A program made the position numbers and the translations under genes. A stretch of DNA of 16,457 nucleotides from Paramacrobiotus metropolitanus (taxonomy: Eukaryota; Tardigrada; Eutardigrada; Parachela; Macrobiotidae): NCBI RefSeq assembly GCF_019649055.1, contig NW_026570709.1, forward strand, positions 1-16,457, in the 5' to 3' direction. The notes beneath the pieces were generated by a model that saw nothing but the letters and a program-made list of their open reading frames with translations, was not told where the DNA came from and did no database searches. Positions 1 through 6,716 of the stretch are shown here, one piece after another. Each line of letters starts with the position of its first letter. Position 1 is the stretch's first letter.

Positions 1-923
1 AAATGTTGATAAAATTACCACAGATAGAGTGTCACTTGATTAGAAATGTTTGTACAAACATAAAGAATAAATCCCAAAATAATAAAAACAAATATTATTA
101 AGAAAACAATATGTGCAAAAATAGTTGTGGAATAACGCTCGAATAAGTGCCTAAATTCGAAGATAAGTAACTAACAAGGCGTTAAATATAGTTAATATAC
201 ATAGTGCAACAACAGCCGGTTTGGCTGCTGTTCTAGTGGGTTGACGATCAGTCTTTACCACGATGTAGCGGCTGTTAAGGCTAACTAATAATCAAAAAGG
301 CTGGCGCGGTCGGCAAGATGCTGACCGGAAGGAAGACGGCAATTACAGAACTACTGTGTGTGAGATGAGACGATTCATCACAAAGTGATTACTGATTACA
401 AACAACAACGCAAGGCATGGCAGTCACGGCAAGATTCTTATTAGCAAGTAAACTGGGCAAGAAGGCAAAAAGCAAGGTTAGCTAGCTAGCAAGAAGCAAT
501 CCCCAGAATGATTCTAGTGCGCCAAAGTAAAAGTCAAGAGCATCGAGGTTGTAGCGGTAAAGCGGTAAGACATTGAGATGCTGATTCACATGATCTTAAT
601 GAGGAAGACAAGCACTGAATGAACCAATAACTGATGTAGAAAAGCAATTAACAATCCCAAGTGGCGGTACTGAGATTTTCTGTTGTTACAATAGATATGA
701 AATAGTTTTTCAAGTGTAAATAAATAAAATTATTAATTTGTTTAAAAATATTTAAAAATAAAAAAAATTATAAAAATATTAGAAAATATTTAAAAATATA
801 ATATGAAATAAATAAGCGAATAACAATTTTGCAACGACAGAACCAATGAATGCTTAATACTACAGTATTCTACAGGCGCAAAGCTGTAGGTTTTATTATG
901 CTGAATAATGCAGATGCCTACAT
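1..923. other. AT-rich flanking DNA without a gene
   Basis: No open frame of useful length is seen on either strand. The stretch 700-810 is almost pure A/T with runs of TTTAAAAATA. A short imperfect hairpin sits at 209-231 (arms ACAACAGCC and GGCTGCTGT, one mismatch). The base composition differs clearly from the roughly even G+C of the retroelement to the right, so this is most simply host DNA next to the insertion. Confidence 0.6.
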
Positions 924-984
924 TGGTGGAGGTCAGTTAGATTTCGGTAACCGTTGCGCGACGGGTAATGGCGCGACGCGTGAA
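924..984 (+). repeat. Left terminal inverted repeat of the MITE-like element
   Basis: It pairs with 1698-1758. The shared core includes TGGTGGAGGTCA, GGTAACCG and TGCGCGACGGGTAA. There are nine mismatches in 61 positions, four of them C/T or G/A differences near the inner half. Confidence 0.7.
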
Positions 985-1581
985 AAACGATGTATGAGTC
1001 AGCAAAAAATGAAATAACAAATAAGAAGACGAGTAAGTTTACGTCCCAGTGTAGAAATTGACCATCCAAAGTGTAAAAAAGTTACGTTTCATGCTGGTTC
1101 AGGCTACAGAATGAATCTATTTTCGATACGAGAAACAGTAATATATTTGAAACTAATTATCGATTACGAGTGTGCAACAAAATATCATCTTTGTTATCTT
1201 TCTGGTATGGTACCGACGAGAAAACGGAGACATCTGCCTGAGTTTGAGTTGCAGCGCGTCTCCATTAGCCACCTCAATCTTTGGTTTTATGGGTCGTCGC
1301 TTTTTCTTCGCGGGAGACGTCCTCTTAGGAGATTTCATAAAGGCAGAGTACGGGATCAAGAAATAATTACGATCTACAGCGCTTGTGTTCAGCAATGCCA
1401 GCTCGATATGCTGATGGCATAAATACATAAAAAAACGTAAACAACACAACAACTTTTAAGGAGAAATAATTCCGCAAGTGTACGTTAAGCCAACAACTAC
1501 AAGTACAGTAGGAATTCTTCCGAAATTCAAAAAATTTGGTGATCGGTGTGAGTCGAGTGCGTAAGTAGTTTTGGGTAATGG

Positions 1582-1605
1582 TTGCGTTTCGACGTCGAAG
1601 CGCAA
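1582..1605. repeat. 24-bp near-perfect palindrome
   Basis: The sequence reads TTGCG, then T, then TTCGACGTCGAA, then G, then CGCAA. It is self-complementary apart from the pair 1587/1600. It lies inside the MITE-like element, close to its right end. It could be a protein-binding site or only part of the foldback structure. Confidence 0.6.
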
Positions 1606-1697
1606 CGCTTACGCGGACAAGTAAGCTGAAAACCCATCCCAGATTTTGCGATTACGAATCATAATGTTTACTTGCTTACGCGCTGTTACGTCACATT

Positions 1698-1758
1698 TTT
1701 ACGCGTTTCCCCGTTACCCGTCGCGCAGCGGTTACCCAAATGTAATTGACCTCCACCA
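1698..1758 (-). repeat. Right terminal inverted repeat of the MITE-like element
   Basis: This is the reverse-complement partner of 924-984. The outer 12 bases are identical, and divergence rises toward the inner end. Confidence 0.7.
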
Positions 1759-2381
1759 TTATTGTGTAAAATACGTATAACAGTGTGTAATGTGTAAGAA
1801 CAGACTATGCAAATTATTTCCTAGTTGATTATTAGTAATTACATCGGCATCAGGTGCGGCATTCACAATTGCCTTTACGTTGGAAATTACGGGATCAGTT
1901 TTGTCAAGTTTACTGCAGTATAAACAGGATTAGGCTTATGATGTCGCGCGTCTGTAAATTCGCATGCTGCAGAGCGCAGCAGCCACCTAAGTGACAGGAC
2001 AAATGTTATGTTTAATTTTATTGTTTTAGAAGGGAAAATTCATATCAGCATGGAAACGAAGGTGCTGATTGATAACAGTCCGGATGCTTTTCGCATTGAA
2101 GCTCGGGAACCAATCAGCATTAAAGTACGCGCCACGACTGCAGCATTTCCGGGTCAGAAGAAGCTTTACAGAGCAATTTTTTTTATTTAGGGAAAAGGAG
2201 TATCACCGTGGACTGTGACTGTGAAAGAGTCCAGGACGGAAGCCCAGACTGACAGGACTCCGTGTAGTGTAGAACGTGACGTACTAGGGATGAAATGCGC
2301 AACGCACGATATCCAGTCTACGTTATACAATTTAATAGCGTCTTCGATCGATCATCAAAACACACTGACGTTGAATGCTCA
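1759..2381. other. Gene-free stretch, candidate 3' end of the retroelement LTR
   Basis: No convincing gene is seen. A 60-codon plus-strand open frame at 2008-2190 has no recognisable content. Read on the minus strand, the region has two AATAAA motifs (2182-2187 and 2017-2022) downstream of the promoter-like motifs at 2383-2465. That order suits the R-U5 end of an LTR oriented like the retroelement. The second LTR copy lies outside the window, so the boundaries cannot be set. Confidence 0.3.
2182..2187 (-). promoter_or_regulatory. Candidate polyadenylation signal AATAAA
   Basis: On the minus strand this is a canonical AATAAA followed by an A/T-rich run. It lies about 200 bases downstream of the CCAAT/TATA-like pair, in the orientation of pol and genes 1 and 2. 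A chance occurrence in A/T-rich DNA is possible. Confidence 0.3.
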
Positions 2382-2382
2382 G

Positions 2383-2465
2383 TGAGCCAACGTCTACTGG
2401 ATTTCTCCCATATAAACTGCACGGCGCATAGTGAACACAGTGAACAGCAGCCGTCAGCCAATCAG
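2383..2465 (-). promoter_or_regulatory. Candidate minus-strand promoter: CCAAT-type box plus TATA-like box
   Basis: On the minus strand CTGATTGG (an inverted CCAAT box, 2458-2465) is followed about 45 bases later by GTTTATATGG (2408-2417). About 25-30 bases further lies the initiator-like CTCACTGAGC. The spacing is that of a typical RNA polymerase II promoter and could be the U3 promoter of an LTR. The same region also reads TATAAA on the plus strand (2411-2416), so direction is not certain. Confidence 0.3.
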
Positions 2466-2763
2466 AAAAGAGACACGCCACAGACGGTAATTCCATGGGG
2501 AAATCCCCAGTGCGCAGTGCAACGAAGCACTCCCCCAACTCCAGTAGCGTCGCAAAGGTGGACGCAAGGGAGCCATCGCCTCACATGCCTCTGGGTGGGA
2601 GGCTGAGCTCCGTCGAAGCTAAATCCATTCCATTCGCTCCGGCCGGTGGTCTGTGCGCGCTCTCGTAAAAAAAACAACATCAAATTCTCTTAATCCTTCT
2701 TATCACATGATTCCAATGCACAAAGTGAATAAAGAGATCTGTAGAAAAATACTATTCCATATC

Positions 2764-2792
2764 AACAGATCAACAGTTAGAACAGATCAACA
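2764..2792 (+). repeat. Short direct repeat AACAGATCAACA
   Basis: The 12-base unit occurs at 2764-2775 and again, identical, at 2781-2792. It lies just beyond the last coding-like codon of the downstream remnant. Confidence 0.5.
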
Positions 2793-2957
2793 AAAGCAGT
2801 TAAATGAAACATGTAGACTAGGATCCTCCATTGACTGGCATAGGTCACAGGTCCTGTCCACCGTTTTCAGCATCTCTTTGGCCCATTCCGCTCCATCTTG
2901 AGCAACTTCGCTCCGCTTGAGCATCTTTTGCGCATCTTCGTGCGACTTTCATCACAT

Positions 2958-3042
2958 CAGCTTTGTAGGAATAAGGTGCGTATCGAATGTACGTCTTAGG
3001 AATACTGCTTCAGCTTTGGAATAGATGCGTATCAATTGTACG
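2958..3042. repeat. Imperfect direct repeat
   Basis: Units at 2958-2993 and 3011-3042 share CAGCTTTG, GGAATA, TGCGTATC and TGTACG, with small gaps. Their centres are about 51 bases apart. The two copies fall in different frames relative to the remnant, so the duplication may be regulatory or a decay product. Confidence 0.45.
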
Positions 3043-3089
3043 ACTTCATAGTGAGATCCGGTTTAGTCATGGAGGGACATCATATAGAT

Positions 3090-3104
3090 AAGCGAAGTTC
3101 GCTT
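3090..3104. repeat. 15-base perfect inverted repeat
   Basis: AAGCGAA at 3090-3096 and TTCGCTT at 3098-3104 surround a single base. It is directly followed by CCTCCCTGGTAA (3105-3116), which recurs at 3226-3237. Confidence 0.45.
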
Positions 3105-3365
3105 CCTCCCTGGTAAGATCATCTTTCTGATCGTGGATGTGCGACATCATCTGGTACAGTTCATTCAGCATAGGTCATGGAGAACTTAGCCATTTTTCAT
3201 CGGCTTTCAAACTCCTCTCAGCTTGCCTCCCTGGTAAAGTTCATCTCGTCGCGCAATCCATCTCTTCCGCCTTATTTAGAGAGCCGGCCAAGTGTACCGT
3301 AGCTACTCTTAACTAAGATGAGTCGATATATAGGGATGCCGACATAAGCCGTAGCAACTCCTATC

Positions 3366-3384
3366 GGATCAGTTTTACTGATCC
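3366..3384 (-). terminator. Perfect hairpin spanning the gene 2 stop codon
   Basis: GGATCAGT (3366-3373) and ACTGATCC (3377-3384) are perfect complements around a 3-base loop. The TAA that ends gene 2 (3375-3377) lies in the loop and at the foot of one arm, with a second in-frame stop TGA next but one. It might mark transcript processing or be incidental. A bacterial-type terminator is not implied in this eukaryotic context. Confidence 0.35.
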
Positions 3385-4808
3385 ATCATCACATTCGACC
3401 CATCTCCATCGCCTCTGTCTCGCGGTGGACGTTTTCGAGTTTGGCCTGGCTGGTTTTTGTCAGATGTCCGATCGACCAGTTCTGCTGATCCAGCTGGCAC
3501 GTCCTCATCCGCTTGAACTCGTAGGACGATGTGACGTGGACCACGACCTTTTCCCTGTCGCGAACGTTTGATCGCGTCCAAACGATGTCGTGCGTCATTC
3601 TCTTCACGTTGCAGGTTCCGATTTTGAGGATCTTCAGCTAATCGTTGTCTGACGTCCTCATACTGATTCCGGATGTTCTGGTTTCGAGCAGCTCGTCTGC
3701 CCGGTGTATTCGGAACATTGGAAGTTGTCGGCTGTTTCGGTCCCTTCCATACCAGGTGATCCTCGATGTACCGATGGACTCGATCTTACGGTTCGATATA
3801 CGGCGTGTCCATAGTATTTCGGATTCGATTGATCCTTTCCTGGTACTGTGCTTCATGTGTTTCGTGAAGGTTGCAATCATCAAATTGCTTTTTGCAGATC
3901 GCCAATCCGTCATTCGCTTTACGTGCGATCTCCTGATGTCTCGACGGCATTCCTAATTTAGCAACCTTTTCCCGGTACACAGGCGGAACTTTCCCCTTCG
4001 TAAAGTCCGAAAACAGCTGATTCTGTGTCGGAAAATGGCCCAGTCTTGCGGCAAAGACCTTCTGACCGAAAACTCGCGATTTATAGTCGGTAGGGTCAAC
4101 CGTCAGTCCAATGGCTGCTCGTGCCGCAAGTACTTTGAATGCCGGATTCACGTTACGTAGCACAAATTGTGCTACATATATACTTCGCTCCTTAATCTCT
4201 TGGTAGCGGAATTGTGTCCACCCCGTTGGGTCGATTGTATCCAATGGGACTTCCAATAAGCTCAGGTCCAATAAACTCGGTAAGCCACATTGTCGGATTG
4301 GTCTATAACACACCATCGCAGATTCGGTGGTGATCTCCAGGCGACCGAGGTTGCTCTCTCTGAGATCCGTTTCGTAATTAGAGTCCCTTAGCAATTCGCG
4401 AAGATTGTGGAGCTGCGCATGTATCATCACTGACTGCCCCGATTCCATTTCTAATCCCAAGTAGCGACAGATTTCCGCTCGTTGGGTTTCAATGTCGTCC
4501 ATATCGTACATTTTGCTGATCAGCCTCCGACGTGAGTTATCAAACCGAGAGTGATCTCTCCGGCGACCATCTTCGCGTCGTCGATCAGGTTGTTCCTGTT
4601 GACGTTGGCGTTCGGGCTGATATCGGTTTTCCGGTTCCTATTGCGATTCGTGAGGGCCTTCCTGCTCACGTCGCGCCGATGTCGATAGTTCAAGATCGCG
4701 GTCCAATACCACGTTTCTTTTATGGACAACATTATCGGTCGACGATGTTTCCATCGGTTCATCATCGTCCATTGTCACAACCAATGGTTCTACCATGTGG
4801 ACCACTGA
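3375..4808 (-). CDS. Gene 2 C-terminal third: acidic link, Q/R-rich link and helical domain
   Basis: It starts with an acidic link (EPLVVTMDDDEPME), reaches TAG 4638 inside a Gln/Arg-rich run, and goes on into the longest open part (4511-3789). That part has well-mixed hydrophobic and charged residues (CRYLGLEMESGQSVMIHAQL; NPAFKVLAARAAIGLTVDPT; GKVPPVYREKVAKLGMPSRH) and looks like a folded, mainly helical domain of about 220 residues. After TAA 3786 the frame continues with a basic tail (RQGKGRGPRH, RKRPPRDRG) to TAA 3375. A capsid-like fold is conceivable, but no major homology region or CCHC knuckle is seen, so no function is assigned. Confidence 0.5.
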
Positions 4809-5663
4809 TTACACTTTCGGCTGTTTCGGCGGAGTGTCGTCGCGTTCCTCGCTCGAAGTCCGTTTATGATTGATCGGGAAATCTGCGAAGTAATTCATAT
4901 CTTCCTGCCATCCCTTGTCGTATGGACTGCGGCTTCTGACAGGTCCCGTTAAGATGCCTTCTCTTCGTTCAGGTGTGAACCCCCTGACTTTTGGGTGGCA
5001 GAAACCAACTCCCATCGGTATCTGTCGACGCAGTTCATCTCGTCGTCTGTCAGCCAGTTCATGTCGACGATGTGCGCTGGTCTCAGTTACTTGATCTCCG
5101 TGTCGCACCCATGATCTGCCGCCACGGTAATCGTGATCGCGCGAGCGTGATCTATCATCTCTTTCGTTATGATAGTCACGAGTTCTTTCACGGGAACGTT
5201 CTCTTGACCTTTCATTGCGAGAGCCATAATTCCGTTCGTGTGAATACTCTCGTGATCTCTGACGTTCCCGTCTCATTGATGATCGAGGTCGTTGAAAGCC
5301 TTCATCTCGGCTGAAACTTTGAAACGCTTTCATCACGTCCCGTTACATCTCGTGTGTCTTTCGAGCTTCTTCGGTCATCTGTTCAATCAACAATTTGGTA
5401 TCGGGTCTGGGTGCTTCACCTCGTTCCAGTCGCATCTTCTCCCGAAGGAGGACATCAAACAAATTTGCGCGAATCTTCGACGGTTCCTTTATCAGTTCGT
5501 CGATCTGGAGGAGAATGGCCTACACTCTCACCTCCGCTTCGGCTGCATTCAGTTGAGCCACAGGAATAGGAGCTTTGCCCTGCACCGACCTTTCTCGGTG
5601 CTCCTGAGCTGCCCGTTGTTCGGCACGTTTCCTACTGGCTGTCATCTCATCTGTTAGGTCCTT
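4809..5663 (-). CDS. Gene 2 middle: coiled coil and SR/ER-rich basic block
   Basis: The same frame runs across TAG 5520 and TAA 5343. Positions 5663-5346 encode Glu/Arg/Lys/Leu-rich helices (LLQIDELIKEPSKIRANLFD) of coiled-coil type. Positions 5285-5115 encode dense Ser-Arg and Glu-Arg dipeptides (RNERSRERSRERTRDYHNER) like the RS domains of splicing factors. RS domains bind RNA and RS partners and are phosphorylated by SR kinases; here that is inference from composition only. A second basic patch (RRHELADRRRDELRRQ) follows, then GFTPERREGI and SRSPYDKG. The segment ends at TAA 4809. Confidence 0.5.
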
Positions 5664-5666
5664 CTA

Positions 5667-5939
5667 CCGTTTCTCCTCCATCATCCGTGCTTGATCTGCT
5701 TCGAACTTTTTACGGTAAGCATCGCACATATCATCCTGTGTAGGTTCATAAGTGGCATCCCAACCGATTTCACCGTTCTTGATCGCTTGACGGTAGCGAT
5801 CTCCGATGAGCATCTTTTGTCCTGGAGGAACCGTCTTCCATACTTCAGCAGATATAATGGTTCGAAAAACGTCCTTATTGCCTCGGGTGGCTTCGGTATA
5901 TGCCACTAAAAATCGATTCGGTTCTTTAAAGATGCAGTA
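5667..5939 (-). CDS. Gene 2 second open segment
   Basis: It is continuous in frame with the segment before it, past TGA 5940, and begins with the fourth Cys of the zinc-like site (5936-5934). It is a compact globular-looking stretch (AEVWKTVPPGQKMLIGDRYR) followed by a charged helix ending MMEEKR before TAG 5664. No family is recognised. The Tyr/Trp-containing middle (GEIGWDATYEPTQDDM) looks folded rather than disordered. Confidence 0.45.
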
Positions 5940-6338
5940 TCAACAAGGGTAATCTCCTTTTTCGACCTTGTTGTTTCTGATACAGTCCGGACATTTAGAA
6001 TTATAGCCCGTAAACGGATCAATCCAAGGTTCCCGAGGAAGTGTTGCAGATGCCGTCTGGCTTGCAATTGGCGCAGCTTGACTTTTCGCAGGTGCAGCTG
6101 CTTTCTTCGCGGGTATAGCTGCGGCTTGATTCTTCGCAGCTGCCGGTTGACTAGCTTGAGGCGCAGGTGCTGCCTGACTTGTGGATGGTACCACTTGACT
6201 TCGCGTAGATGTCGGTGCTGCTTGGTTTCTTCCATTTGCAGATCGGGCTTGATTACTCGCGGCCGCTAGTGCTGCTTGACTTCTCACCGCCGGTGTCGCC
6301 GCTTGAGTATTTTGCGTGGTCGGACCTTTTTCCGCCAT
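5940..6338 (-). CDS. Gene 2 N-terminal open segment: Ala/Gln repeat and zinc-site Cys residues
   Basis: This is the first open stretch of gene 2. After MAEKGPTTQNTQ come about 85 residues of loosely repeated SQAAP, NQAA and AKSQ units, probably disordered. Then follow WIDPFTGYNSK and the start of a Cys-x2-Cys-x12-Cys-x2-Cys arrangement (CPDC at 5993-5982, third Cys at 5945-5943). The TGA at 5940-5942 falls between the third and fourth Cys. TGG or CGA would each give it by one transition. An earlier in-frame ATG at 6368 adds ten residues and is the alternative start. Confidence 0.5.
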   Translation of the reverse strand: MAEKGPTTQNTQAATPAVRSQAALAAASNQARSANGRNQAAPTSTRSQVVPSTSQAAPAPQASQPAAAKNQAAAIPAKKAAAPAKSQAAPIASQTASATLPREPWIDPFTGYNSKCPDCIRNNKVEKGDYPC

Positions 6339-6351
6339 CTTCGTTTTTAAT

Positions 6352-6372
6352 CTGCAATGTTGAGACATGTCA
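6352..6372 (-). promoter_or_regulatory. Candidate splice acceptor ahead of gene 2
   Basis: On the minus strand CTCAACATTGCAG ends at 6352, 13 bases before the ATG at 6338. It would remove the upstream ATG at 6368 and make the MAEKGP start the first one in a spliced message. The pyrimidine tract is weak, so confidence is low. Confidence 0.3.
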
Positions 6373-6441
6373 AAATATCATCATAACCATCTCACGATCA
6401 TTCTTATCATCTTTTACGCCTAAGTTAGGCTATTTCCGTAC

Positions 6442-6464
6442 TGAGCTGAGACCTTCCTAGCTCA
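6442..6464 (-). ncRNA. Spacer hairpin B
   Basis: Arms TGAGCT (6442-6447) and AGCTCA (6459-6464) are perfect complements around an 11-base loop. On the minus strand the loop reads AGGAAGGTCTC, close to the loop of hairpin C. Confidence 0.4.
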
Positions 6465-6485
6465 TGATTACATTTTTAACACTGT

Positions 6486-6507
6486 AACATGGTGACCTTT
6501 CCATGTT
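6486..6507 (-). ncRNA. Spacer hairpin A
   Basis: Arms AACATGG (6486-6492) and CCATGTT (6501-6507) pair perfectly around an 8-base loop, AAAGGTCA on the minus strand. With the end of the arm this gives GGAAAGGTC, the motif shared with the other two spacer hairpins. Confidence 0.4.
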
Positions 6508-6670
6508 GTCAGTTCTAAGCTCATTCGCCTATTTGACTGATGTGATTATCTCATCTTCTCATCTCGTTTAGCACATTCGATAAGTCGTTTCAGCCGTCTG
6601 TTTCATCGTTTTTCATCTCGGTTATTTCAACTTTTTGCCTTTGTTAAACTGATATGATGCTGTTTCTTCT

Positions 6671-6705
6671 GTGATATGCGGTGGACCTTCCTAACCGCAC
6701 ATCAC
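6671..6705 (-). ncRNA. Spacer hairpin C, 12-bp stem
   Basis: On the minus strand GTGATGTGCGGT pairs with ACCGCATATCAC over 12 positions, one of them a G-U pair, around the 11-base loop TAGGAAGGTCC. Because the single non-Watson-Crick pair is a wobble only in minus-strand RNA, the sense RNA of the element would fold better than the antisense. It starts 12 bases after the TGA that ends gene 1. Confidence 0.45.
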
Positions 6706-6716
6706 GCATCTCTTGT

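Larger units (their letters stand above)
924..1758. mobile_element. MITE-like element with long terminal inverted repeats
   Basis: The first 61 bases (924-984) match the reverse complement of the last 61 (1698-1758) at about 52 of 61 positions, beginning TGGTGGAGGTCA on each end. The element is 835 bp long. No transposase is visible, so if mobile it is non-autonomous and needed an enzyme supplied elsewhere. A target-site duplication could not be fixed; a TA next to the right end is suggestive only. The interior has a nearly perfect palindrome at 1582-1605 and several short inverted GCTTAC/GTAAGC pieces, so a single strand could fold extensively. The superfamily is not recognised. Confidence 0.6.
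2787..3290 (-). pseudogene. Decayed downstream coding remnant of the retroelement (possible third gene)
   Basis: Several short minus-strand stretches read like protein but are split by stops and frame changes. Positions 3171-3067 encode 34 codons rich in Asp, Glu and Met with the phrase DLTREEANFAYLYD. Positions 3062-2955 encode VVQLIRIYSKAEAVFLRR and more. After two TGA codons the same frame continues at 2948-2790 with QKMLKRSEVAQDGAEWAKEM and a CDLC motif, ending at TGA 2787-2789. The helical, amphipathic look and the shared frame with gene 2 suggest real ancestry. The family is not recognised. Other frames are also partly open here, so noncoding 3' sequence remains possible. Confidence 0.3.
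3375..6338 (-). pseudogene. Gene 2: large unrecognised retroelement protein, one frame with seven in-frame stops
   Basis: From ATG 6338 to TAA 3375 one frame of 988 codons can be followed without any insertion or deletion. Protein-like sequence continues directly across TGA 5940, TAG 5664, TAG 5520, TAA 5343, TAA 4809, TAG 4638 and TAA 3786. Order of parts: Ala/Gln-rich repeat (6311-6054); four-Cys zinc-ribbon-like site (5993-5934); charged helical segments (5906-5343); SR/ER-rich basic block (5285-5115); mixed charged region; a more compact helical region (4511-3786); and a basic tail. The start is placed at the second ATG because an AG acceptor-like site (6353-6352) lies between the two ATGs. 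No signal peptide or membrane segment is seen, so it is not an envelope gene. It lies downstream of pol and gene 1 in the same orientation. Function is unknown; an RNA-binding or nucleocapsid-like role is inference. Confidence 0.6.
6339..6716 (-). other. Gene 1-gene 2 spacer
   Basis: In the frame shared by gene 1's end and gene 2, this stretch has about eleven stops. It is truly noncoding, unlike the isolated stops inside the genes. It holds three hairpins with a related loop (6671-6705, 6486-6507, 6442-6464) and an AG acceptor-like site just before the gene 2 start. It may carry RNA signals for gene 2 expression or for packaging. Confidence 0.55.

Noticed and set aside
1153-1452. 99-codon minus-strand frame with a Lys/Arg-rich centre (SPAKKKRRPIKPK)
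   Set aside because: It lies inside the MITE-like element and could be a relic of transposase, but no DDE or zinc motif is seen and an overlapping frame is open on the other strand. It is too weak to annotate.
2008-2190. 60-codon plus-strand frame
   Set aside because: It is short and in opposite orientation to the element, without recognisable content. It overlaps a candidate polyadenylation region.
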